From NCBI GenBank assembly GCA_040755975.1, contig JBFLZY010000007.1, positions 1 through 64,000 of the forward strand: a stretch of DNA of 64,000 nucleotides, written 5' to 3'. The position numbers and the translations under genes were made by a program. Positions 52,585 through 61,490 of this stretch are shown here, one piece after another (the first letter of the stretch is position 1; every line of letters starts with the position of its first letter). The notes beneath the pieces are model-generated. The model was not told where the DNA came from and searched no databases. It was given only the letters and a program-made list of their open reading frames with translations. This DNA is from JAIMBK01 sp040755975 (GTDB lineage: Bacteria > Bacillota > Desulfotomaculia > Desulfotomaculales > Nap2-2B).

Positions 52585-53451
52585 ATGGCCATAATTATTG
52601 ATGAAAATACCCACGTTCTGGTGCAGGGCATCACCGGGAACCAGGGTCTTTTTCACACCAGGCAGATGCTCGCCTACGGGACCAAAATCGTTGCCGGCGT
52701 GTCTCCGGGCAAGGGCGGTCAAGAGGCGGCAGGCGTGCCCGTTTACGACAGCGTGAACGCGGCCTTAGAAGAGCACCGCGTGGACGCTTCGGTGCTTTTT
52801 ATCCCCGCTGCTTTTGCCAAAGACGCCGCCTTTGAGGCCATTGACGCCGGCATCAAGGTGCTGGTGATCATTACCGAACACATACCCGTGCACGATGAAC
52901 TGGAAATCATCGCCCTGGCCCGCCAGCGCGGCACCGTCGTGATCGGACCGAACACTTTCGGAATTGTTTCGGCAGGCAGGTGCAAAATCGGCATCCCCCC
53001 AAATCAATTTTTTGTTCCCGGACACGTGGGCGTGGTCGCCCGCAGCGGCACTTTAACCTACGAAATAGTGGCCAACCTGACGGCAAACGGCCTTGGCCAG
53101 TCCACGGTGGTAGGCCTGGGCGGGGACAGGGTGGTCGGGCTCTCTTTTGTCGATGTGCTGGAAAAATTCGAAAAGGATCCGGAAACCAGAGCGGTAGTGC
53201 TGGTCGGCGAGATTGGCGGAAACGCCGAAGAAGACGCCGCGCGCTTCATCCGCGAAATGAAAAAGCCGGTGGTCGCCTATATTGCCGGTAAGAGCGCGCC
53301 CCCCGGCAAACGCATGGGCCACGCGGGCGCCATAATTGAAAGGGGCAAAGGCACCTTCGAAGCCAAGGTGCAGGCCCTGACCGAGGCCGGCGCCGCAGTA
53401 GCCGCGCTGCCTTTTGAAGTGCCGGGCTTAATTAAAAAAGCTCTTCCGTAA
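52585..53451 (+). CDS. sucD: Succinyl-CoA synthetase, alpha subunit
   Basis: 288 residues from the ATG after AGGGAG; a GTG/TTG reading farther upstream lies inside sucC. The CoA-binding part (VLVQGITGNQGLFHTRQMLAYGT) and the phosphorylated-histidine motif (KRMGHAGAII) are intact. It forms the substrate-level phosphorylation step of propionate oxidation with SucC. A REP-like element follows the gene before the mutase gene. Confidence 0.95.
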   Translation: MAIIIDENTHVLVQGITGNQGLFHTRQMLAYGTKIVAGVSPGKGGQEAAGVPVYDSVNAALEEHRVDASVLFIPAAFAKDAAFEAIDAGIKVLVIITEHIPVHDELEIIALARQRGTVVIGPNTFGIVSAGRCKIGIPPNQFFVPGHVGVVARSGTLTYEIVANLTANGLGQSTVVGLGGDRVVGLSFVDVLEKFEKDPETRAVVLVGEIGGNAEEDAARFIREMKKPVVAYIAGKSAPPGKRMGHAGAIIERGKGTFEAKVQALTEAGAAVAALPFEVPGLIKKALP

Positions 53452-53523
53452 AAAAGTTTATGCGAACGCCAGGAGGGAAGATAATTTTCTTATTTGCGAG
53501 TGGAGCATGGCACCAATAAGGAT

Positions 53524-53595
53524 GAGTGCCGGGTCAGAAGCGAGCCGTAGTGCGCCTCTTAAGCGCAAGCCGGGTGAGCGGGTGACCCGGCACTC
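53524..53595. repeat. Inverted-repeat element (REP/MITE-like), copy 3
   Basis: Perfect 13-base ends GAGTGCCGGGTCA (53524-53536) and TGACCCGGCACTC (53583-53595), with an inner hairpin GCGC-CTCTTAA-GCGC. It sits between sucD and the mutase gene, inside the operon, so it may serve as an mRNA processing or stabilising hairpin. Confidence 0.75.
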
Positions 53596-53673
53596 TCTGA
53601 TTGCCTTTTCCCTTCTCATCACGGATAATCAAGAAAAAGAATTATCTTTTCATGAAGAGAGGAGGTATCCGGG

Positions 53674-55344
53674 ATGTTTGATCAAGGAAAGCTGGCTGAA
53701 CTCCAAAAGCAAACTAAAGAGTACGAAGAAAAACTGGCCGCCCATACGAAAAAGCGTCCGGAAAGGCAGGATCGGTTTGTTACCGATGCGGGTATCGAGA
53801 TTAAAACTCTTTATACGCCCGCAGATTTGAGCGATTTTGATTACAAGCGCGACCTGGGCTTTCCGGGGGATTACCCCTTTATCCGGGGCGTTCAAAACAA
53901 TATGTACCGCGGCCGGTTGTGGACCATGCGCCAGTACGCCGGCTTCGGCAGCGCGGAGGAAACCAATGAGCGTTTCCGCTATCTGCTGGAGCAGGGGCAA
54001 ACGGGCTTGAGCGTAGCGTTTGATCTACCCACGCAAATTGGTTACAATTCCGACCATCCGCTGGCTAAAGGAGAAGTGGGCAAAGTTGGGGTGGCCATTG
54101 ATTCTTTGCTGGATATGGAAACTTTATTTGCGGGCATTCCTCTCGATAAAGTGAGCACCTCCATGACCATCAACGCCCCGGCAGCTATATTGCTGGCGAT
54201 GTACATTGTCCTGGCCGAAAAACAAGGGGTGCCGCAGGAAAAGTTAAACGGCACCATCCAGAACGATATTCTTAAAGAATACGTGGCCAGGGGCACTTAT
54301 ATCTTTCCGCCCGGCCCCTCCATGCGGTTAATCACGGATATTTTTGCTTACTGCTCCAAAAACGTGCCCAACTGGAACACGATCAGCATCAGCGGCTACC
54401 ACATCCGGGAAGCCGGCTCCACCGCCGTGCAGGAGGTGGCTTTTACGCTGGCCGACGGGATCGCCTACGTCCAGGCGGCCATCAACGCCGGGCTCGACGT
54501 GGACGAATTCGCCCCCCGGCTGTCTTTTTTCTTTAACGCCCACCTGAACTTTTTTGAAGAAATCGCCAAGTTCCGTGCCGCGCGCCGCCTGTGGGCAAAA
54601 ATCATGAAGGAGCGGTTCGGTGCCAAAAATCCCCGTTCGCAGATGCTCCGTTTCCACACCCAGACGGCCGGGTGCACGTTGACGGCCCAGCAGCCCCAGG
54701 TGAATATCATGCGGGTGGCCTTCCAGGCTTTAAGCGCGGTTTTAGGCGGTACACAATCATTGCACACCAATTCCTGGGACGAAGCGCTGGCCTTGCCCAG
54801 TGAGCAATCCGTTTTGCTCGCCCTGCGCACCCAGCAGGTCATCGGGTACGAGATAGGGGCGGCCGATACCGTCGATCCCTTGGGCGGCTCTTATTTTATC
54901 GAAAAACTGACCGGCGAAATTGAACAAAGGGCAACGGCCTACATAGAAAAAATTGACGAGCTGGGCGGAGCCCCCGAAGCAATCGAGTACATGCAAAAAG
55001 AGATCCAGAACAGCGCCTACACTTACCAGAAGGAAATCGAAAGCGGAAAGAAAGTGGTCATCGGGGTTAACAAATTCCAGATGCCCGAGCAGCGCCCCGC
55101 AGGCCTGTTGAAGGTCGACCCCGCCGTGGCCGAGCGGCAAATCGTCAAACTGAACAGGCTCAAGAGCGAAAGGGACAACACCCGGGTGGAAAAAATTCTG
55201 GCGGAGCTGCGGCGGGCCGCTGCTGCAGATGAAAATTTAATGCCCCTTTTCATCGCGGCCGTCAGGGAATACGTCACCCTGGGGGAAATTTGCGACGTGC
55301 TGCGGGAAGTTTTTGGCGAATACAAACAAAACATCGTTTTTTAA
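53674..55344 (+). CDS. Methylmalonyl-CoA mutase, large (catalytic) subunit
   Basis: 556 residues, the length of split-type catalytic subunits. Motifs include LTPxDL-like YTPADL, DFDYKRDLGFPGDYPFIRGVQ, and MLRFHTQTAGCTLTAQQPQVN with the conserved active-site His. It rearranges (R)-methylmalonyl-CoA and succinyl-CoA using adenosylcobalamin, which is bound by the small subunit encoded next. Cobalt for the cofactor would come through the Cbi transporter encoded at 32402-37052. GAGGAGG precedes the ATG. Confidence 0.95.
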   Translation: MFDQGKLAELQKQTKEYEEKLAAHTKKRPERQDRFVTDAGIEIKTLYTPADLSDFDYKRDLGFPGDYPFIRGVQNNMYRGRLWTMRQYAGFGSAEETNERFRYLLEQGQTGLSVAFDLPTQIGYNSDHPLAKGEVGKVGVAIDSLLDMETLFAGIPLDKVSTSMTINAPAAILLAMYIVLAEKQGVPQEKLNGTIQNDILKEYVARGTYIFPPGPSMRLITDIFAYCSKNVPNWNTISISGYHIREAGSTAVQEVAFTLADGIAYVQAAINAGLDVDEFAPRLSFFFNAHLNFFEEIAKFRAARRLWAKIMKERFGAKNPRSQMLRFHTQTAGCTLTAQQPQVNIMRVAFQALSAVLGGTQSLHTNSWDEALALPSEQSVLLALRTQQVIGYEIGAADTVDPLGGSYFIEKLTGEIEQRATAYIEKIDELGGAPEAIEYMQKEIQNSAYTYQKEIESGKKVVIGVNKFQMPEQRPAGLLKVDPAVAERQIVKLNRLKSERDNTRVEKILAELRRAAAADENLMPLFIAAVREYVTLGEICDVLREVFGEYKQNIVF

Positions 55345-55359
55345 AGCGGGAGGTGGCAA

Positions 55360-55776
55360 GTGATGAGTGGACAAAGCGAACGCCCGATCCGGGTGCTGGT
55401 GGCCAAACCCGGCCTCGACGGCCACGACCGGGGAGCCAAGGTAATCGCTCAGGCCCTGCGCGATGCGGGGATGGAAGTAATTTATACCGGGCTGCGGCAG
55501 ACCCCCGAACAGATCGTGCAGGCCGCCCTGCAGGAAGACGTGCGGGTGGTCGCTTTAAGCAGCCTTTCGGGCGCCCATTTGCACCTTTTCCCGGCGGTGG
55601 TGGAAGGGCTGCGCCGGGAGGGGGCGACCGATATTTTGGTTCTGGGGGGAGGCATCATCCCCGACGAAGACATCCCGGTTTTAAAAGAGGCCGGCATTGC
55701 CGAAATTTTCGGCCCGGGGACGCTTACCGCGACGGTGATAGATTTTATCAAAGAAAAGGTGGCGCAAAGGAAATAG
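55360..55776 (+). CDS. Methylmalonyl-CoA mutase, B12-binding (small) subunit
   Basis: 138 residues. The cobalamin motif D-x-H-x-x-G is DGHDRG, with cobalt-coordinating His in it; ALSSLSGAH and GGGIIPDED complete the B12 pocket. It forms a heterodimer with the large subunit. GTG 55360 is used here; ATG 55363 is equally close to GGGAGG. The large-subunit stop is 15 bases upstream. Confidence 0.95.
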   Translation: MMSGQSERPIRVLVAKPGLDGHDRGAKVIAQALRDAGMEVIYTGLRQTPEQIVQAALQEDVRVVALSSLSGAHLHLFPAVVEGLRREGATDILVLGGGIIPDEDIPVLKEAGIAEIFGPGTLTATVIDFIKEKVAQRK

Positions 55777-55818
55777 GTTCGTTCATGCAGAATACCAAGT
55801 GAAAGCAGGTGAAATTTC

Positions 55819-56220
55819 ATGGTTAAAAAGATCGATCACATCGGTATTGCCGTAAAAGACCTGGCGGCGGCAATCAAATTTTACGAAGAGATGCTCGGCT
55901 TGAAAGCAACCGGCACGGAAGTGGTGGAAGAGCAAAAGGTGCGGGTGGCCTTTTTGCCGACGGGGGACAGCGAGGTAGAGTTGCTGGAGTCCACTTCCCC
56001 GGACGGTCCGATTGCCAGATTCATTGAAAAAAACGGCGAGGGTATTCAGCACATTGCCTTTAGAGTAGACAACCTGGAAGAAAAGCTTGCGGAACTGAAG
56101 GGCAAGGGCGTCCGTTTGATTGATGAAAAGCCGCGCTACGGAGCAGGGGGAGCTAAAATTGCTTTTCTGCATCCCAAAGCCACCTACGGAACCTTGCTTG
56201 AACTTTGCGAACGGAAGTAA
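55819..56220 (+). CDS. mce: Methylmalonyl-CoA epimerase
   Basis: 133 residues of the glyoxalase/VOC fold. Metal ligands are visible in KIDHIGIAVKDL, HIAFRVDNLEE and the final TLLELCE. It converts (S)- to (R)-methylmalonyl-CoA, the form used by the mutase. Start ATG after AGCAGGTG. Stop is followed by a gap with a hairpin before the carboxyltransferase gene. Confidence 0.95.
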   Translation: MVKKIDHIGIAVKDLAAAIKFYEEMLGLKATGTEVVEEQKVRVAFLPTGDSEVELLESTSPDGPIARFIEKNGEGIQHIAFRVDNLEEKLAELKGKGVRLIDEKPRYGAGGAKIAFLHPKATYGTLLELCERK

Positions 56221-56266
56221 ATTTTAAAGGCAAAAGATACAAAAGCGCAGGGACTGAAAATTATAG

Positions 56267-56309
56267 GTTTGCCGTGGAACATTGGAGCGACGGCAAACGA
56301 ACGGCAAGC
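56267..56309 (+). repeat. Fragment of the nested-hairpin element
   Basis: GTTTGCCGT (56267-56275) and ACGGCAAAC (56290-56298) form a hairpin. Bases 56284-56309 are identical in 25 of 26 positions to 37452-37477, the 3' end of element copy A. Only this end is preserved. Confidence 0.7.
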
Positions 56310-56335
56310 AAAAACGTTGTGTTGAGGAGGTTGTT

Positions 56336-57871
56336 TTGTCCGTGGAGGATAAGCTGGCGCAACTCGCCCAATACCGGGATAAAATACTGGCCGGGGGCGG
56401 CCCGAAAAGGATCGAGAAACAGCACGAGGCCGGGAAAAAAACGGCCAGGGAACGCATTGCGTTACTCTTTGACCCGGGCTCTTTCGTCGAAGTCAGCACT
56501 TTTGCCGGTAGCCCGGATCTCGAAAGCCTCCAGTACCCCGGCGAAGGAGTGGTCACCGGCTACGGCACCATTGACGGCCGCCCGGTTTACGTTTTTGCCC
56601 AGGACTTTACCGTGGCCGGCGGCTCTTTGGGAAAAATCCACGCCGAAAAGATCTGTAAAGTGTTAGATCTGGCCATGAAGAACGGCGCGCCGGTAATCGG
56701 CCTGAACGACTCAGGCGGCGCCCGCATCCAGGAAGGCGTGGACGCCCTGGACGGCTACGGAAACATTTTCTTCCGGAACACCCTGGCTTCCGGGGTCATC
56801 CCGCAGATCTCGGTCATCATGGGTCCGTGCGCGGGCGGGGCGGTCTATTCTCCGGCCTTGACGGACTTCATTTTTATGGTCGATGGAATCAGCCAGATGT
56901 TTATCACCGGTCCGCAGGTGATCAAAGCCGTCACCGGCGAAGAGGTGAGCATGGAGGAATTGGGCGGGGCGTACACGCACAACCAGCGCAGCGGGGTGGC
57001 CCATTTTATCGCCAGGGACGAAGAGGAGTGCCTGGCCATGATTAAAAAGCTCCTCTCGTACCTGCCCTCCAATTATCTCGAGAAGCCTCCTTTAGCCGCC
57101 CCCCGGGAGGCTCCCGGCGACCCGCGTGAACTGCGCAAGATTGTGCCCCCGGAATCGTTTTTGTCCTACGACGTGAAGGACGTCATCCGGCTGGTAGTCG
57201 ACGGCGGGGATTTCTTCGAAGTCCAGCCCCTTTATGCCGTTAACGCGGTGGTCGGTTTTGCCCGTTTCGCCGGGCAGGCCGTCGGGATTATCGCCAACCA
57301 GCCCAATTATTTAGCCGGTTGTCTGGATATCAACGCTTCCGATAAAATTGCCCGTTTCGTCCGCTCCTGTGATTGTTTTAATATTCCCCTGGTCACTTTT
57401 ACCGACGTGCCCGGTTATCTCCCGGGAACGGAACAAGAATACGGGGGGATTATCCGCCACGGCGCCAAAATCCTCTACGCCTACTCCGAGGCGACTGTTC
57501 CCAAGGTGACCATTATTCTCCGGAAGGCTTACGGAGGCGCCTATATAGCCATGTGCGGCAGTTCCCTGCGGGCGGACGTTTCCTACGCCTGGCCCACCGC
57601 GGAAGTCGCCGTGATGGGGCCCGAAGGGGCGGTTAACATAATCTACCGGAACGAAATTGCCAAAGCGGAAAACCCCGAGGAAACCCGGCAAAAGCTGATT
57701 GCGGAATACCGGGCCAAGTTTGCCAACCCTTACATTTCCTGTGCCCGGGGCTACGTGGACGACGTCATTGATCCCGCGGACACCAGGAAAAAGATAATTG
57801 AAGCCTTAAAAGCGCTGGCCGGGAAAAGGGAAACCAGGCCGGCCAAGAAGCACGGCAACTTTCCAGTATAG
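56336..57871 (+). CDS. mmdA: Acyl-CoA carboxyltransferase (methylmalonyl-CoA carboxyltransferase 12S/decarboxylase alpha)
   Basis: 511 residues from a TTG 6 bases after GAGGAGG. The two crotonase-like halves are clear: VIGLNDSGGARIQEGVDALDGYG and GPCAGGAVYSPALTDF, then FTDVPGYLPGTEQEYGGIIRHGAK and LRKAYGGAYIAMCG. It moves a carboxyl group between methylmalonyl-CoA and biotin. Together with the 5S-type protein at 58942 it would form a transcarboxylase that makes methylmalonyl-CoA from propionyl-CoA using oxaloacetate. No gene for the biotin carrier or a sodium-pump beta subunit is in the cluster, so the pump version is not supported here. Confidence 0.93.
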   Translation: MSVEDKLAQLAQYRDKILAGGGPKRIEKQHEAGKKTARERIALLFDPGSFVEVSTFAGSPDLESLQYPGEGVVTGYGTIDGRPVYVFAQDFTVAGGSLGKIHAEKICKVLDLAMKNGAPVIGLNDSGGARIQEGVDALDGYGNIFFRNTLASGVIPQISVIMGPCAGGAVYSPALTDFIFMVDGISQMFITGPQVIKAVTGEEVSMEELGGAYTHNQRSGVAHFIARDEEECLAMIKKLLSYLPSNYLEKPPLAAPREAPGDPRELRKIVPPESFLSYDVKDVIRLVVDGGDFFEVQPLYAVNAVVGFARFAGQAVGIIANQPNYLAGCLDINASDKIARFVRSCDCFNIPLVTFTDVPGYLPGTEQEYGGIIRHGAKILYAYSEATVPKVTIILRKAYGGAYIAMCGSSLRADVSYAWPTAEVAVMGPEGAVNIIYRNEIAKAENPEETRQKLIAEYRAKFANPYISCARGYVDDVIDPADTRKKIIEALKALAGKRETRPAKKHGNFPV

Positions 57872-57976
57872 TTGAGCCCGGCAAAAAAGAGGGAGGGGAG
57901 AGGAAAAGGCGAAATTATCCGTTTAAAAAATCTAAGTCAGGAAGGAGGGAATCCCCGGATATATTTTGGGGAAATC

Positions 57977-58903
57977 ATGAAAAGAAAGAAGATTACCATT
58001 GTTGGAGCAGGAAACGTCGGGGCTACCTGCGCCCACTGGGCGGCCGCCAAGGAACTGGGTGACATCGTGCTGATTGACGTGGTAGAAGGCATCCCGCAGG
58101 GCAAGGCGCTCGATCTCATGGAGGCGGCGCCCATCGAAGGGTTCGACGCGATTATTACCGGTACGAACGATTACGCCAACACCGCCGGCTCCGATGTCGT
58201 CGTCATCACCGCCGGCATTGCGCGCAAACCGGGGATGAGCAGGGACGATCTGCTGGCCACAAACACTAAAATTGTCAAATCGGTTACCGAGCAGGTGGTC
58301 AAAAATTCCCCTGACGCCTTTATTATCGTGGTCACGAACCCCCTGGACGTGATGACCTACGTTGCTTACAAAGCCAGCGGTTTTCCGCCCAACCGGGTTT
58401 TCGGCATGTCCGGCATTTTGGATTCCGCCCGGTTTAGAACCTTTGTTGCGCTGGAGCTGGGCATTTCTTTTGAAGATGTAACCACTTTCGTTCTGGGCGG
58501 GCACGGCGACGACATGGTGCCGCTGGTGCGCTACACCTACGCGGGGGGAATTCCCATCGAGAAACTGCTTTCCCGTGAGCGCATCGACGCCCTTGTCGAA
58601 CGGACGCGCAAAGGCGGGGCCGAAATCGTAAACTATTTAAAGACCGGCAGCGCTTACTATGCTCCGGGCGCTTCGGTGGTGCAAATGATCGAAACGATTT
58701 TAAAAGACAAGAAGCGAATTTTGCCCGTAGCCGCCTACCTGCAGGGAGAATACGGGGAAAAAGACATCTACCTGGGCGTTCCCGCCATCATAGGCGGCAG
58801 CGGAGTAGAAAAAATTATTGAAATCGACCTGACTCCGGAGGAGCGCGCCGCCCTGGACAAATCAATTCAATCCGTCCGGAAAGTAATGGCGCTGCTGGCT
58901 TAA
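57977..58903 (+). CDS. mdh: Malate dehydrogenase (LDH-like type)
   Basis: 308 residues from the ATG at 57977; a longer frame to 57872 has no conserved residues. The NAD motif GAGNVGAT, the substrate Arg region ARKPGMSRDDLL, VVTNPLDVMTY and the catalytic His in VLGGHGDDMVPL are all present. It oxidises malate to oxaloacetate, which then receives the carboxyl transfer. It lies between the two carboxyltransferase genes in the same operon. Confidence 0.95.
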   Translation: MKRKKITIVGAGNVGATCAHWAAAKELGDIVLIDVVEGIPQGKALDLMEAAPIEGFDAIITGTNDYANTAGSDVVVITAGIARKPGMSRDDLLATNTKIVKSVTEQVVKNSPDAFIIVVTNPLDVMTYVAYKASGFPPNRVFGMSGILDSARFRTFVALELGISFEDVTTFVLGGHGDDMVPLVRYTYAGGIPIEKLLSRERIDALVERTRKGGAEIVNYLKTGSAYYAPGASVVQMIETILKDKKRILPVAAYLQGEYGEKDIYLGVPAIIGGSGVEKIIEIDLTPEERAALDKSIQSVRKVMALLA

Positions 58904-58941
58904 GAAGCCTGAATAAACAAGTTTTTAGGGAGGGGATAGAT

Positions 58942-60285
58942 ATGCCTGATACCAAACGACCCGTTAAAATAACCGACACCACTTTAAGAGACAGCCACCA
59001 ATCGCTGCTGGCCACCCGTATGAAATTAGAGCATATGCTCCCCATTTTAGAAAAAATAGATAGGGTTGGCTATCATTCGCTGGAAGTTTGGGGAGGAGCA
59101 ACTTTTGATTCCTGCATCCGCTTTTTAAACGAGGATCCGTGGGAAAGGCTGCGCACCATCAGAAAACACTGCAAAACTCCTCTCCAGATGCTTTTAAGGG
59201 GGCAGAACATCGTCGGCTACAAGAACTACCCGGATGACGTCCTCACCGAGTTTGTCAAGAAGACGGTTGCTAACGGGCTGGACATTTTCCGGATTTTTGA
59301 CGCTTTAAACGACGTGCGGAACATGCAAAAGGCCATGGAAGTAGCGAAAAGGGAAGGCGCCCACGTCCAGGCCGTGGCCTGCTATACCATCAGCCCGGTG
59401 CATAACGTTGAGTATTACGTAAACCTGGCCAAAACACTGGAAGAGATGGGGGCGGATTCCATCTGCTTAAAAGATATGGCCGGCATCCTGGCGCCGAAGC
59501 CGGCGTACGAAATTATCAAAGCGTGGAAGGAGAACCTGAAAATACCCGTTCAGTTACACTGTCACTATACCAGCGGGATGGCCTCGATGTGCTACCTGCG
59601 GGCCGTTGACGCGGGCGTAGATATCATCGACTGCGCCATTTCTTCCATGGCCCTGCAGACTTCTCAGCCGGCCGTAGAGGCCATGGTGGGAGCCTTAAAG
59701 GACACGCCATACGACCCCGGTTTGGATCTCAAGCTGCTTTCCGAAATAGCTGACTACTTCACGGAGATTCGCAAGGAACATTATGCTGAATTTGACCTTT
59801 CCCCGAAAAGCGTTGATGTCAACGTGCTGATTTACCAGATCCCTGGCGGCATGATGTCCAACTTCATGTCGCAACTGAAAGAACAGGGCGCCCTGGATAG
59901 GCTGCCGGAAGTTTTGGAAGAACTGCCGCGGACGCGGGCTGACCTCGGCTATCCGCCGTTGGTTACGCCCACCAGCCAGATCGTCGGCATCCAGGCCGTC
60001 TTTAACGTCCTGTTCGGGCGCTGGGCAATCAACAGCAACGAAATCACCAATTACGTGCGCGGTTACTACGGAAAGCCGCCAGCCCCAATAAACGAGGAAG
60101 CCAGAAAAATGATTATCGGCGATGAAGAACCGATCACCTGCCGGCCTGCGGACATGCTTCCCCCGGGTTTAGGAGAAGCCCGAAAGCTGGCGGAGCCTTA
60201 CCTGGAGCAGGAAGAAGACGTGATTACCGTTGCCCTTTTCCCGGAAGTGGGGCTGGAGTTTCTCAAGAAGCGGAAGGCTGGCTAA
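58942..60285 (+). CDS. Oxaloacetate/pyruvate carboxyltransferase (transcarboxylase 5S-type)
   Basis: 447 residues. A TIM barrel of the pyruvate-carboxylase PYC domain is evident: TLRDSHQSLLATRM, EVWGGATFDSC, the CLKDMAGIL segment and HCHYTSGM with metal-binding His residues. The C-terminal conserved region includes YQIPGGMMSN. It transfers a carboxyl group between oxaloacetate and biotin. No biotin-attachment domain (MKM motif) follows, unlike OadA, so it fits the 5S transcarboxylase subunit. Last gene before a strong terminator. Confidence 0.92.
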   Translation: MPDTKRPVKITDTTLRDSHQSLLATRMKLEHMLPILEKIDRVGYHSLEVWGGATFDSCIRFLNEDPWERLRTIRKHCKTPLQMLLRGQNIVGYKNYPDDVLTEFVKKTVANGLDIFRIFDALNDVRNMQKAMEVAKREGAHVQAVACYTISPVHNVEYYVNLAKTLEEMGADSICLKDMAGILAPKPAYEIIKAWKENLKIPVQLHCHYTSGMASMCYLRAVDAGVDIIDCAISSMALQTSQPAVEAMVGALKDTPYDPGLDLKLLSEIADYFTEIRKEHYAEFDLSPKSVDVNVLIYQIPGGMMSNFMSQLKEQGALDRLPEVLEELPRTRADLGYPPLVTPTSQIVGIQAVFNVLFGRWAINSNEITNYVRGYYGKPPAPINEEARKMIIGDEEPITCRPADMLPPGLGEARKLAEPYLEQEEDVITVALFPEVGLEFLKKRKAG

Positions 60286-60376
60286 AATGACCCGGATGCT
60301 TCAATACCGCCTATGGGCTACTTTATCTTTGCGGTCATAAACCTCATGTGCATACAAATATATAATAACATTATTC

Positions 60377-60404
60377 CGGGCTTCTCCAAAGAAGCCCGTT
60401 TTTT
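60377..60404 (+). terminator. Intrinsic terminator of the propionate cluster
   Basis: CGGGCTTCT (60377-60385), CCAA, AGAAGCCCG (60390-60398), then TTTTTT (60399-60404). A textbook terminator 92 bases after the last gene. Confidence 0.95.
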
Positions 60405-60415
60405 ATGATCTACAG

Positions 60416-60443
60416 TTAACTAAAACTTAACATGCATTTAACA
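60416..60443 (+). promoter_or_regulatory. Pho-box-like direct repeats upstream of pstS
   Basis: TTAACT (60416), TTAACA (60427) and TTAACA (60438) recur every 11 bases. In Firmicutes, PhoP binds TT(A/C/T)ACA repeats with this spacing upstream of pst genes. Phosphate-starvation control is therefore likely (inference). Confidence 0.75.
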
Positions 60444-60563
60444 ATATAATAACAGGCAAATAACCTTTTTTTAACACGCCTTATTTAAAATCTAGGTAAA
60501 CAACGCAGCTTACCAAGAGCTGCTTGAAATAAAATTCTAAAAAATAAAAAGGGGGATGAAGAC

Positions 60564-61490
60564 TTGTTTAAAAAGGTCAAATGGTTGCTAGTAGCAGGTT
60601 GTATTTTTGCCCTTCTTGCAACCATGCTGGCAGGCTGCGGGGGTCAGGGACAGCCCCAACCCAAGCAGGAGGCGCAAAAACCTGCCGAACAAAAAACAAC
60701 CGGACTTTCCGGAAAGATTACCGCCGTCGGTTCTACGGCTCTTCTTCCGCTGGTTGAAGAGGCCGCTAAGCAATTCATGAGCAAGAACCCGCAGGTTCAG
60801 ATTGGCGTGCAGGGCGGAGGAAGCGGCACGGGACTTTCCCAGGTGGCTTCCGGAGCGGCGGATATTGGCAATTCGGATATTTTTGCTGAAGAAAAAAGCG
60901 GTATTGACGCTGCGAAGCTGGTTGATACGAAAGTTTGCGTGGTAGGCATGGCGGCGGTTGTAAACCCGAATGTAACGTTAGACAACTTAACGAAAAAACA
61001 GCTAATCGATATTTTTACCGGGAAAATAACTAACTGGAAGGAAGTAGGCGGGCCGGATCTGAAAATAGTCCTGGTCAACCGCGCGAAAGGGTCCGGTACC
61101 CGGGCGACATTTAAAGCTTTTGTCTTAGACGGTGCCGAGGAAACCGCCGGGGCGATGGAAATCGATTCTTCCGGCCAGGTCAGGAAAACCGTTGCCGAAA
61201 CCCCCGGCGCTATTTCCTACCTGGCTCTGTCGTACGCGGACAACAGCGTAAAAGCGATTAAAATAGATGGTGTAGAACCGACCGAGGAAAATATCTGCAG
61301 CGGCAAATATCCCGTCTGGGCTTACGAGCATATGTACACCTTGGGTGAGCCTACGGGACTGAAGAAGGAATTTTTAAAGTACATGGTATCTGCAGAAGTA
61401 CAAGATACCCTGGTACCCAAGCTAGGTTACATCCCGATTACGAAAATGAAGGTAGAAAGGGACGCCAAGGGTAAAGTAACGCAAAAGTAA
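60564..61490 (+). CDS. pstS: Phosphate ABC transporter substrate-binding lipoprotein
   Basis: 308 residues. The lipoprotein signal LLATMLAGC ends with the lipid-modified Cys, followed by a Gln/Pro/Lys-rich linker. The binding domain includes ITAVGSTALLPL, GGGSGTGLSQVASGAADIGNSD and RAKGSGTRATFKAF, the PstS phosphate-contact loops. Start TTG after GGGGGATG. It is anchored outside the membrane and hands phosphate to PstC and PstA. Confidence 0.93.
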   Translation: MFKKVKWLLVAGCIFALLATMLAGCGGQGQPQPKQEAQKPAEQKTTGLSGKITAVGSTALLPLVEEAAKQFMSKNPQVQIGVQGGGSGTGLSQVASGAADIGNSDIFAEEKSGIDAAKLVDTKVCVVGMAAVVNPNVTLDNLTKKQLIDIFTGKITNWKEVGGPDLKIVLVNRAKGSGTRATFKAFVLDGAEETAGAMEIDSSGQVRKTVAETPGAISYLALSYADNSVKAIKIDGVEPTEENICSGKYPVWAYEHMYTLGEPTGLKKEFLKYMVSAEVQDTLVPKLGYIPITKMKVERDAKGKVTQK

